A model generated the notes under the pieces. It did no database searches. It saw only the letters and a program-made list of their open reading frames with translations, and was not told where the DNA came from. Made by a program: the position numbers and the translations under genes. A DNA stretch of 64,000 nt, taken from Macrotrachela quadricornifera. Taxonomy: Eukaryota; Rotifera; Eurotatoria; Philodinida; Philodinidae. Positions 44,574-54,494 of the stretch are shown in pieces. The stretch is taken from the NCBI GenBank assembly GCA_022393335.1, contig JAJEKB010019319.1, positions 8,584 to 72,583 of the forward strand. Direction: 5' to 3'. Each line of letters opens with the position of its first letter. Position 1 is the first letter of the stretch.

Positions 44574-46320
44574 CCAAGGGAAAAACGACTCACTGCACAT
44601 TTGTAATATATGCTCCAAGGCTCTTGTAGTGATAAACTACAGTCGAAAGTATCCAGAGAAAACTTAACATGTTGGAGGCCAATGTGGAGTATGCTCTGGA
44701 GCAGGGCTGCCACACGTACCCCATTTTGAGGTACAATACCTCATTTCGCTTTTATGTACCCCAGAAAATTCTGTACCTCTGAGGTACACATTTTGTACCC
44801 CATTTAGGTTTTTGAATCTGTACTATGATAAACTGATCTTCTTATAAGAGTACGTTACGTTCTCCAGTAGAGTTTTTGTCATTTTTATAGGGAAATCTAT
44901 AATGGAATATATTGTGAGAGAACTGACCAATAAATATTAGCATTCATTCCATTTATTTACTCTCGTCTGGAAGTATTGGGTTCTCCGTTCTTATTTTCTC
45001 CCTAGAACTAAAATTAAATTTAATAAATGTTTTCTTTTTCTCATCGTTTTATTATTCTTTCTATCGTATTTGATTAGTACATATTATGTCAAAAACTAAT
45101 TTAGATTTAAACTTTTCCTCAATCAATATGTTAATATTGTTTATAAAGAATTGAATGAGAATAATGAAATACAAACTTCTGAAGAACCAAGAACAGAAAT
45201 AATAACAATAGTTAACAAATCTTTTAGCTCTTTAGAAAAAAACAATTTTAAATAATAAACAAAAAAATGTTAATCCCTCATCAAAATCAAAAAGACGCTG
45301 TACATTTAACAAGAATTGGTTAAAAGATCCAAAATATTCAATATTTCTAAGAGAATGTTAAACTAATTCTTATTTTGCATATTGTTCTATTTGCAAATCT
45401 AATTTTTCTATTTCAAATGGAGGTGTTTATCTGATTAATCGACATGCTGAACAAGCTCGTCATAAACAATTACTTGAACCTCAAGCTAGAGAGAAATGTA
45501 AAGTTTAATATTCGTACACGATAATGTTCCATTTTTTGATTTATTTTTGTTTGTTCCAGCTAAGTCGATATTTAACATGTCTTAATATAAAATTTTCTAT
45601 TTTTCTTGCTGATTAAATTGTTCTTAAAGTTATAATTTAATTGTGAAAGTGCCTTTTTGTGAAAAATGAACAATAAAATTGATTTCTACTAGACAAAAGG
45701 TCGACTAGAGTGTTAATTTCTATAAAAGATGTTTTATTTCAGTAGCGTTTCCAACAAACCCCGTTATTTCAGAAGTAAAATTATGTACCCCAACGACGTA
45801 CCCCATTATAAAAAGGATTGTACCCCACATGTACCCCATTAGAACTTTTGTGAACCCCATTTGAAAATTAAGATGTGGCAGCCCTGCTCTGGAGTATGGA
45901 AGTATCACACGGAGTATTGGAGTATGGTGGGAGTACCGAAGTATCACTTGGAGTACTGGAGTATCATTTGCAGTACTGGAGTGTTGGAATCTCGGAGTGT
46001 CGATACTTTCTTGACTGGTGCAATATAGATGATTCAAAATAAGGTTTTAAAACTTTGATTTAAGTTGTCATTTATACGTGCTTATACTCAGTATTTTTAG
46101 TAGTATTTCAATACTTCAAACGATACTCCCATACTCCGGATGATACTCCGGTACTCCGACCATACTCCAATACTCCATGTGATACTTCCATACTCCAGAA
46201 CATACTCCACATTGGCCTCCAACTTGTTAAGTTTTCTCTGAATATTTTAGACTGTACTCCATCACTTCAAGAGTATTAGAGCTTGTGTTACGACTCTGAC
46301 GTTGGCCGTTTTCCCCTTGG
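44574..46320. mobile_element. Inverted-repeat element with CCAAGGG ends, hosting a hAT insertion
   Basis: The left end CCAAGGGAAAAACG and the right end CGTTTTCCCCTTGG are inverted. Further in, GAGAAAACTTAACATGTTGG (about 44657) pairs with CCAACTTGTTAAGTTTTCTC (about 46213), and ACTCC-type minisatellite runs in both orientations (45890-46020 and 46120-46210). A hAT-type element (44702-45886) is inserted near the left end. Without it the host element is about 550 bp. Confidence 0.6.
44702..45886 (+). mobile_element. hAT element derivative, 8-bp target duplication CTCTGGAG
   Basis: It begins CAGGGCTGCCACACGTACCC and ends ATGTGGCAGCCCTG, with CTCTGGAG on both sides (44694-44701 and 45887-45894). 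Subterminal GTACCCCA motifs are repeated at both ends (44716-44800 and 45785-45860) and could be transposase-binding sites. At about 45281-45496 a frame reads SKRRCTFNKNWLKDPKYSIF, a stop, then SYFAYCSICKSNF and GGVYLINRHAEQARHKQ. This is a BED/TTF-type zinc finger (C-x2-C..H-x4-H) as found at the N-terminus of hAT transposases. The RNase-H-like core and dimerisation domain are deleted. Confidence 0.88.
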
Positions 46321-46340
46321 CTTTTCCCTCTTCGACTAGT

Positions 46341-46740
46341 TCATATATTAGAGTATGTAATATACAATAAGAATAAGTAGTCGACGAAGGAGATACCGGC
46401 AGTGAAATGAAGATATAAAAGCTCTATGGAGGATGCGAAAGATCTATTGGCAATAAATACGATACTGTCAGCCTGTCTGCAAGGCTGAGAGAGAGTGTAT
46501 GTGAAAAACAGAAAAACGAAAAAGACTCCCCCACTCTGAGTCAAACACACACGTATATAAGAAAAAGAAAAAAAGAGAGAAAGAATGATATCGTAGATAA
46601 CATTCTTTCTCGAAGAAAAAAATGAAACAAAATGGCGCAGAACACTATGTGAATGGAAAGGAGAAAAAATGTCTCTAACGTGATATACTGCAGAGGAGAA
46701 AGAGAAAAAATAGCGAGGACACTCGTTATTGCTAACAGAT
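46341..46740. other. Low-complexity spacer
   Basis: Purine-rich DNA (GAAAAAGAAAAAAAGAGAG near 46560). Long frames on the minus strand are Phe/Ser-rich translations of this tract and not supported as genes. Confidence 0.4.
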
Positions 46741-46995
46741 ATCGACGATACATTGGCGATACATATGATATCCACGATCCATTAGCGATACATACGATAC
46801 TCACGATCCACTGGCGACACGGGAATACAGACAATCCCGCGATCCGACAATCCGCTTTTCCCCCCTTGAGTCTACTCCACCTATACTGCAGTGGTACTTC
46901 ACTCTACTTCACCCTACTCTGCCGATACTCTATTCTACTCCATCTGTATTCAGTCCTACTTCGTTCGTATTACGCTAGTAGTCTACTAGTATTCC
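46735..46995. repeat. GATACATACGAT repeats, CGATCCGACAATCCGC end, ACTCC minisatellite
   Basis: Short units CGATACAT(T/A)GGCGATACATA lead to GCGATCCGACAATCCGCTTT-TCCCCCC, the same terminus as at 40690 and 44395, followed by ACTCC units to about 46990. It appears to be another partial copy of the CAAGGGGAAAA-ended family. Confidence 0.55.
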
Positions 46996-46999
46996 ATTA

Positions 47000-47650
47000 T
47001 CCTTTACTTTACTAGAGAAAGACGAGATTTCAGTACAACCTATTCCTCTGGTACACACTCTAATCAAACCCCACCTATACTGTCGCATACGTCATTGTAT
47101 TTTTGTTTTAGACCCCATTCGTATTTTATCTTTTTCAACCAAATTTGATTGATACAATCATGGAGATTTTTATATCTACCATTTTATAAATTCGAATGAG
47201 CGCAAAACATTAAAAATCATATCTGTTAAATCAAATTCATAGAATCATGGCATCTTGTAAAGAAATATAGTTGATTTAATAGAACTGTTCAATAAATCCG
47301 ATCAGATTAATCGAAAAGAACATATCTATAACAGAGACTGTCATAGGGCAATTTTTTCTGTCCCGACATGTCCTGGTGTCCTGGCCTACAGAACTAGTTT
47401 GCCCTGAACGTCCTATCCGGTCGTGTACGGCATAAAATGTCTTTAACTTGCCCTGCACGACATGACAGGACAGGACGCCCTGTAGGACGAACAGGATTCC
47501 TACTACTCTTAGGTTATGGATTTGATAGAAGTGTCTTCATGTTTCTAAAAGATTACTTATACAATAAGACTCGCATAATGTGATAGAACGAGTTTTACTG
47601 GAAAAAGACGATACAGAAAGAATGATATTATTATATAATTATGGCTGTGA
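47000..47650. other. Spacer with an imperfect TGTCCTG palindrome
   Basis: At 47340-47500 GACATGTCCTGGTGTCCTGG and GACATGACAGGACAGGACG form an imperfect inverted pair, possibly a small MITE. No gene recognised. Confidence 0.35.
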
Positions 47651-47659
47651 AAAAATAAT

Positions 47660-48590
47660 GTATCTATATATATAAAGAAGAATGTCTGTCTGTCTGTCTG
47701 TTCGCTATGCATTCCGTCCCTGTAAAAGCTACGATCACCAAACTTGCCATGGTGCATCCCCAGGTTCGGAGGAAGGTCTTAGCGCGGTCACCCACCGAGG
47801 GTGTGAGTTGGGGTGTGTGGGTGTGGGGTGTGGGTGAAATCTCACCCAGATAGTAATTTCTTAAGTAACTCTACCAAACTTTCCGCGATGCTTTTCTGAG
47901 TCCAGCTGGAGGTTGATAGAGTGCTGTTACTATTAATAGGAGTAAAATGTGGGTGTTTGGGTGAAATTTCAGCCATGTCATGTGGAAATGAGATTTGCAT
48001 GAATTTTTCAGAAATTTAGCGAATTTGTTATGATTCGAAGATTAATCATTTTGTATCGATGGTTCTTTGGTCTAAATGTGAAAACCGAAGGTTTCTAATA
48101 GGTTAAAAGAGAAAAAATTGTATACAAGTGTTTCCTTGATTCACAACCATAATGTATCCATTAATTTTCTATGACTCGCCGAAGCAACGTATTCGTTGTT
48201 TTTTTTGACTCACAACGATTACGTATCTATATATTTAAAGAAGAACGTTTGTCTGTTCGCTATGCAGTCAGTTCGTGTGATAGCTAGCGTCATAAAAGTT
48301 TTCACACTACTTCCTTAGCTTCTGAGAAAAGTCATCTTGAGGTTGAAACCACCAAATGGGGTGCGTGGAAGGGGCTGGGTGAAATTTCATCGCGATCAAT
48401 AGAGATCGAGATTCTGATGAGTCTGTTCGCTATATATTTAGTCATTGTGAGAGATAGCGTCATGGAACTATCCACATCAGTTCCTTGAGTGTGCTAATGA
48501 AAGTCGGCAGAGTGATTGGGGGTGAGGAAGGAAGGCGTGCGTGAAACTTCATCCAAGTCGTAAGAGACTGATTTTATTCACTTTCTAATC
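47660..48590 (+). repeat. Three degenerate ~200-500-bp units with (CTGT)n TTCGCTATGCA heads
   Basis: Heads at 47665-47720 (AAGAAGAATGTCTGTCTGTC then TTCGCTATGCATTC), 48225-48290 (AAGAAGAACGTTTGTC then TTCGCTATGCAGTC) and 48421-48460 (GTCTGTTCGCTATATATT). Each head is followed by a GGGTGTGNGTGAAATTTCA(T/C)C-type phrase. These look like partial copies of a dispersed element with a CTGT microsatellite, possibly another Helentron-like family, but no matching 3' hairpin was found. Confidence 0.5.
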
Positions 48591-48696
48591 AAATGACGCA
48601 GTTCAATGCAATTTTGAGAGTGATCGTATCCAAAGTGGATGCGAGTGAGGGTGTCATCTTGAGCCCGATGAGAAGAGTCCCACTGAAGTTGCCTTA

Positions 48697-49075
48697 AGCA
48701 CGGCAGAAAAAGTTCTGTAAAAGATACTCCACGCACGGTGGGAAATGCTCTGTGAAAGATACCTCACGCACGGTGGGAAATGCTCTGTGAAAAATACCCT
48801 ACGCACTGCGGGAAAAGCTCTGTAGCAGAGATTCCAGGTACGATAAAAAAAGTCCTATGAAAGAGGTATCACGTACGGCGAGAAGAGTTCTATGGCGAAT
48901 ACCTAACGCAGAGCAGGAACAATCCTGTTAAAGATGCATGACGCATACCAGTAAAAGTCCTGCCATAGAGGTTTCAGGGATGATGGGAAAATTTCTGCCG
49001 CAGATGGCTCAGACAGCGGGGAACAGTCCTGTAGAAGACGTGTTACGTACAACAGAAAAACTCGGATGGAAGATG
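48697..49075 (+). repeat. 35-bp minisatellite, about ten copies
   Basis: The unit GCACGGTGGGAAATGCTCTG-TGAAAGATACCTCAC repeats every 35 bases, most exactly at 48734-48803 and increasingly diverged to both sides. Since 35 is not a multiple of three, the frames across it are incidental. Confidence 0.8.
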
Positions 49076-50227
49076 CAAAACTCTAACCATATTCTATTTT
49101 CATCGGGTATCTCTGCTAGTAGTAGAATAAGAATGAATCGGGTTAAAGGCGTTTTAATAATAGATAAGAGCAATAACGGAATCAGTCAATATGACATATT
49201 TATAATTAATTCTCGGGTACCCATAAGATAATAAAATATCACCGATGATTGATTAGTAATCTCACTCTAGATCTTCTCATATTGCGTCACGATGAAAATG
49301 ATGCCTAGTTTAGAACATAATCTTGACAAAAAAGTCGTTATTGATGTAATGATCAACACTGTATGCAAAGTTGCGAGATTCTGTTCATCTTTCAAATTGA
49401 ACTAAATCATCTCATATATTTACAGACGTCTGCTCTCATAAGGTTTCTATATATAAATTTTTCAAAGAAATCTCATAATACATTCGAAATTTCTTTTTTA
49501 ACTCTTGATTTAGAGGGTTTCCTAGGAAACTGAAATGATTTTAGACGTTTTGAAGAGATTAATATACTTTTTTAAAGACTACAAATAGTGTTTAACTCAG
49601 TATTTACAGATATGTACGTAGTTTGAAAACAAAGAAAATATTCTTATTTCTTGGTGCAAATACTGACTCAGCGTGTGCTTTTTTTGTCATTATCAATCAA
49701 TTACAGGCCGATCATTTAATATTCGCTAGACTGAAAGGATACACTGTAAAAAAAAAACGGAACTTTACCGAACCAAAAATGATATCCGGGGGCGGGCACA
49801 CCTCCCGATCCTTTTTTGGTTTCATGAAAAGAATGTTTCGTACCAAACTCTTCTTTGAGGAATGACAAAAAAGGTTTCGTACACAAGGTTCAGTACGAAA
49901 CCTTTTTTGCCGTTCATTAAAAAAAAGTTTGGTACAAAACTTTCTTTTTACGAAACCAGAAAAGGATCGGGGGGGGGGGTGTGCCCGTCCCTGGATATCA
50001 TTTTTGGTTCGGTAAAGTTCCTTTTTTTACAGTGATCTCTACGTTGCATCTGTAAGTTGATCCCATTTTGCTTTTCATACTCAAATCAGATTAACTTACG
50101 AATGCAACGAGGAAATTAAACTGTTTGAATACTTCTAGAGATTCCGTCAACAGTTAAAAATAACATTTAATTGCCAAATAGTTTTTCGTAGTAGTCTACA
50201 ACAAAGAGTAAATGGATTGATTTTATT

Positions 50228-50512
50228 TAATAAAATAAACTTACCCATATAGTTCATATGTGTGTTGGCCTAAAACGAGAATAGAAATATGATGGTTTTC
50301 TATCGTGAAATTTACTGGTGATTTTGATATAAAGATGAATTTGAAATAAAACACAAGTCATTTTGGATTAGATAATAAATATACCCATGAATTCCATGTG
50401 GAGGCTAATCTATAACAGAAAAGAAAGTCATTTATTGAAAACAGCAAACTTACCCATTAATGTGCAAGGTTTCGAAAGATATTGGGTTCGGCAGCGTTGT
50501 CACTGAACCTGT
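50228..50512 (-). CDS. Possible chain of three tiny exons (unknown gene)
   Basis: On the minus strand three segments bounded by AG..GT all end in ATGG|gt. They lie at about 50458-50512 (55 nt), 50387-50411 (25 nt) and 50247-50271 (25 nt), separated by introns of about 45 and 115 nt. In one phase they read through without a stop as SVTTLPNPISFETLHINGLA, then STWNSW, then ANTHMNYMG. I recognise no family. It could be the captured fragment of a host gene inside the composite transposon, or chance splice signals. Boundaries are good to a few bases. Confidence 0.3.
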
Positions 50513-50574
50513 AATTACATAAAATTAATTAGGATACTAGCTTATCATAAATGTCGCTACTTAATGATGCGTAG

Positions 50575-50890
50575 GATGTCTTCTACAACATGACAAGATA
50601 TTTACACAAGCACTTAATCTCAAAACATCTATTATATAATGATAATTTTTCATGAACTCACTCGTATATATATATATAGCTTGTATTGTCGAAACAAAAC
50701 GGTGAATGAGTGGTGGACAAAAAGGTTCCGTAAGTTTTCAAAAGATCCGTAAGGGTACTTAAAACGTCTTCTACATGACAATAGTTTTCTGTGAACTCAT
50801 TCGTGTATATATATATAGGCTGCGCCATCAAAACAAAACGGTGAATGAGTAGTGAACAAAAAGGTTCCATAAGTTTTTAACGCAAATTTA
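50575..50890. repeat. ~150-190-bp tandem duplication with TATATATA core
   Basis: Two copies share TTCATGAACTCACTCGTATA / GTGAACTCATTCGTGTATA, then ACAAAACGGTGAATGAGT and AACAAAAAGGTTCC. The second copy begins about 170 bases after the first. Confidence 0.75.
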
Positions 50891-51270
50891 AGGGTACTAT
50901 AGGTAACTTTTTGAGGGCTATCTCAGCGTACCATTAGTAACTTTTTAAGGGCCATCTTAAGGTACTATGGGTAACTTTTTGAGAGCTATCTCAACGTGCT
51001 ATTAGTAACATTTTAAAGGGTATCTTGAGGTACTATAAGTAAATTTCTGAGGGCTATATTCTGGCACTATAGGTCACATTTTGACGGCTATCTTGGAGTA
51101 CCTTAGGTAATTTTTTGAGTGCTATCACAGCGTACCATTGGTAACTTTTTGAAGGCTATCTCGGACTATTGTTAGTAACTTTTCAACGACTATCTTCGAA
51201 TACTATTAGTAATTTTTTGACGGCTATCTCAGGACTAATACGTGCAACTTTTTGAGACCTATCAGACAGT
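50885..51270. repeat. ~33-bp minisatellite GTACTATTAGTAACTTTTTGAGGGC
   Basis: About a dozen copies of (G)TACTAT(A/T)(G/A)GTAACTTTTTGAGGGCTATCT with ordinary point differences. Confidence 0.8.
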
Positions 51271-51639
51271 ATGTCTCGTAACTACTTAAGACTGTTTGGT
51301 TGCGGAATTGATAATTTTTTAAAACTATTTTTGGGTGCTATCTCTACCTTCCTATAAGTTGACTAAGCATAGTTCATACAAGGCTTATTTGAGTTAGCAA
51401 ATTCTAAAAAAATTGATGTTTTATCGAATTTTTAAGATTTGATACTGTTATATAAGACGATTTTAAGTGTTGTGGCATGAAAATTGTTTGGTAATTTTCA
51501 TGTACGACCTTCCTAAGTGCTAAAAATTGAAGAGAGTTTTGAAGTTTTACTATGAAACAGTTTAGAAGTTTCATGCACCGTGTATTGAAATTTTGGTAAC
51601 TTTGCATCTTTTGCTCAAAATCGCTGACAGTTTCGGAAA

Positions 51640-52560
51640 AAAACTAAAAGCACCGTATATCTTACATGAATCAATCGAACGCTTCGTATAATATTATAAG
51701 GTTCGACATAAATTAAGCGAAATTGTTCGTAGTTTCATAAATGATATAATGGTTCGGTAGACGTGTTACGAAGTCACGAACAACTTCGTAAATATTGCAA
51801 AGCTTCCGCCCATATTTTACGAAATCTTTGATAGTTTCAAAGGCCATATAATAGTTTGGTATATTCTATACGAAGCCATTAACAGCTGCGCCAATTATCT
51901 GAAGGTTCAGTACACACGTTACGAAGCCGTCGACAGTTTCGTAGGGCATCTAAAGGATACGTATAAGTTTTACAAAATCATTCATAATTTTGTAAGCGTT
52001 CTAATAGTTCCGCACATATTGTACGAAACTAGCCATGGTTCCATAAATGATAAACCAAACCATTATATCATTGACAAAACTATGAACAGTTTCGTGCAAT
52101 ATACGCTGAACCTTTTGATACTTTACGAAACTTTCGATAGATTCGTATAAGGTATACGGAACCTTTAATTGTTTCACGAAACTATCATTGGCTCCGTAAA
52201 ATATGAAACGGTTCAGCGTACATTGTACGAAACTGCTCATAGTTTTGTAAATGATGTGTTGGTTCGGTATGTCTTTTACGAAGCCATGTCTAGTTTCGTA
52301 CAACGTATCTAGAACTATTAGAGCATTTACGAAACTATGACTGGTTTCGTAGAATATATACGGAACGTTTAAACACTATGCGAAACCGTCAACAGCTTTG
52401 TACAAAAGATACGAAACTATCGAAGGTTCAGTACGTGGTGCGTAGAACTTCTAGAGGGTTTCGCGAACAAACTTCGGAACCTTCTGCAATTTTCGGAACT
52501 TAAAAAAGTTCTTTATAATAATTACGAAACGATTTGTATGCCACGAAACTTAAAATTGTT
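51640..52560. repeat. ~55-bp tandem array of TACGAAACTAT..ATAGTTTCGTA units
   Basis: Each unit contains an inverted core (TTACGAAACCATxxATAGTTTCGTA) followed by a short AT stretch and GGTTCGGTAT or GGTTCAGTAC. About 16 copies, moderately diverged. The same TTCGTACGAAACC theme appears in the small foldback at 49742-50034, so the array is probably an expanded terminal subrepeat of that element. Confidence 0.7.
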
Positions 52561-54494
52561 TCGTAAAACTGTGCCAAACCTTTAAAGTTCAGTACACTTC
52601 CTATTTTTTTTACAGTGTAGGGTCTAGAAACGGGAATTCATCTTACTGCGTGTATTGCTTTTGTCGGTAACAAGGCACAAATGATCATTTTTTTGGTACA
52701 AATGACCATTTTTTTGGCACAACGGGCCCCTTTTTTTGGTACCAATGACCTCGTAACTATGGCACGAATGACCACGTATCTGTACTATTAAAAAATGATA
52801 ATGAAAGTACAGCAACAATCAGCAGTTAACTACAATAAACGAAATATATCATTTTGATACAGCTGATTATTCTGAAGCTGCGTACATTAAAAAATGATAA
52901 ATAGATAATAATGTTTGAATTAGGTAACAAGTAAAAATTTTCAGGGCATGAGAAGCATTTTTACGAAGATGTATATTTTACGGTGGATCGATTATTTATC
53001 TGCGCATTATATTTAAATTGTATATATTTATTAATGGTACAGAATATTTGCGAAAATATAATTTTCATTCTTTAATATCGTGTTATTTAAATAGTATAAT
53101 ATTAATTTATTTATATTAAAAAGGCGCTAAGTTAAATATTTGAAATATTTCATAGTAATATCTATATTATTATTTTATTCAATAAATATAAATCAGAATG
53201 TAAATCCAATTTTATTCTTGATATGGAGAAGATGAAAGTAATATTAATAACAATAAAAAAAATAGAATGTTCGTATACACAGAATCTTATTAACACTTCG
53301 AAAAAAATGTTGATCTATTTTTTATATAATATGTCATTCTTCACCATCAACAAATATTATTAGTACATATATGAAAAAATTAACGATATATCCGAACGTC
53401 ATGTGCGACAATTAAGAAAAGCAATGTCAGGGAAAAAGATCTTCAAAGAGTACGCATTTATAATTCGATGATTTTAAAACTTTAGGAAATTGTATTATTG
53501 TAAAATATATTTATTTAATGTGTCAGTTTAGTTTTCTCTTATAGTAATATAGATAATATAGTTCAAAATTAGTTTCAATGTGTAATTATAGAGATATTTG
53601 GTGTTGCGTTAAATATTTTGAATCAAAATTTGATGCTAACGAACTAGTGTATGCGAACATATGCATTCATTAACATTCAGTCTTTTAAATAACGTAAATT
53701 CAGAAGAAGAGTATGTAAAGATAATAAACAAATCAGGAAGCGAATTATCTGCAGAGAATAAATATCAACCGGTTTTATATTCTGAAATGAATGATATTAT
53801 TTTGATGCTATCGAAATGTCAGCGAATCTGACGCATTAACACATTTATCGATACTTTGCTCGTCTTAATATTGTAAGTGGCTACGCGATAAATCATACAT
53901 GATAAATCTACTAATGTAGTGTCTGACTGTTTTTAATTATTTTAATGAGTAAAATATTTACAGTGACTGCAAAAAATATTAGACTAATCTCGCCATAAGA
54001 ATAAAGATAATATAAAAATTAAAAAAGATGGTACTACTAAATGCTAGTTGTTTGGGAATGTAGACTTCAGTTTATATATTACTTCTAGTTTATTAACTAA
54101 TAATGATTGAAATAAATGTCTGTTAAACATGTGTCAGATTTGCGAAAAGTATTTAATTTTAAATATATAAACATACTTTTATGCATAGCTGTAATTTTAA
54201 GATGATGTGTTAATTAGTTTATGACGAACTAAGATATACTTTCAGCCGTTTTTTATGGAAAAGAAAATGACCTATTATACAGAAGATAAAATGATTTCAT
54301 ATAAAATCACTGTGATATCTGTTTTTTCTGTAAGTGACATTGATCAACTCTCATTCATATCTAAATACAGTGATATTCAAACGTAAACCGCGACAGTCTA
54401 GGGCCAAGTGAATCGAGTTTCGATGAACGTTACTTGTTTTCTTATAAATAATAAAAATACTTACAAGAAAAAATGATTATATATTATTTATTTG

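Larger units (their letters stand above)
49742..52617. mobile_element. 2.9-kb CACTGTAAAA-ended composite, TA target duplication
   Basis: It begins CACTGTAAAAAAAAAACGG at 49742 and ends CCTATTTTTTTTACAGTG at 52617, flanked by TA on each side (49740-49741, 52618-52619). The flanks rejoin into element C's 5' end when it is removed, which fixes the boundaries. A complete inverted terminus (TTCCTTTTTTTACAGTG) also occurs inside at 50034, making 49742-50034 a small foldback of its own with TTCGTACGAAACC-type arms. The interior holds possible mini-exons (50220-50520), a duplication (50575-50890) and two tandem arrays. Confidence 0.65.
49722..54437 (+). mobile_element. Helitron/Helentron-like element C, split by a 2.9-kb insertion
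   Basis: The 5' end TTCGCTAGACTGAAAGG is followed, after the insertion at 49742-52617, by TAGGGTCTAGAAACGGGAAT, exactly continuing the 5' region of element B (30328-30365). AAATGACC-type tandem units follow (52670-52780). The 3' end has CAGTCTAGGG (54394-54403), a hairpin ATCGA-GTT-TCGAT, and TGAACGTTACTTGT ending at 54437. No coding sequence was recognised between 52800 and 54390. Confidence 0.65.

Noticed and set aside
45720..46037. 105-codon minus-strand frame
   Set aside because: It covers the ACTCC minisatellite and the hAT right end; the protein is the repeat translated.
46341..46834. Long minus-strand frames of 97-144 codons
   Set aside because: They lie over a GA-rich low-complexity tract and give Phe/Ser-rich, hydrophobic-looking products with no conserved motif.
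48938..49231. 97-codon frame overlapping the 35-bp repeat
   Set aside because: The repeat period is not a multiple of three and no family pattern is visible.
49742..50034. Independent small MITE with its own target duplication
   Set aside because: The left flank TA is not matched at 50035; it is matched at 52618 and the flanks there rejoin a known repeat, so I treat it as one end of the larger composite.
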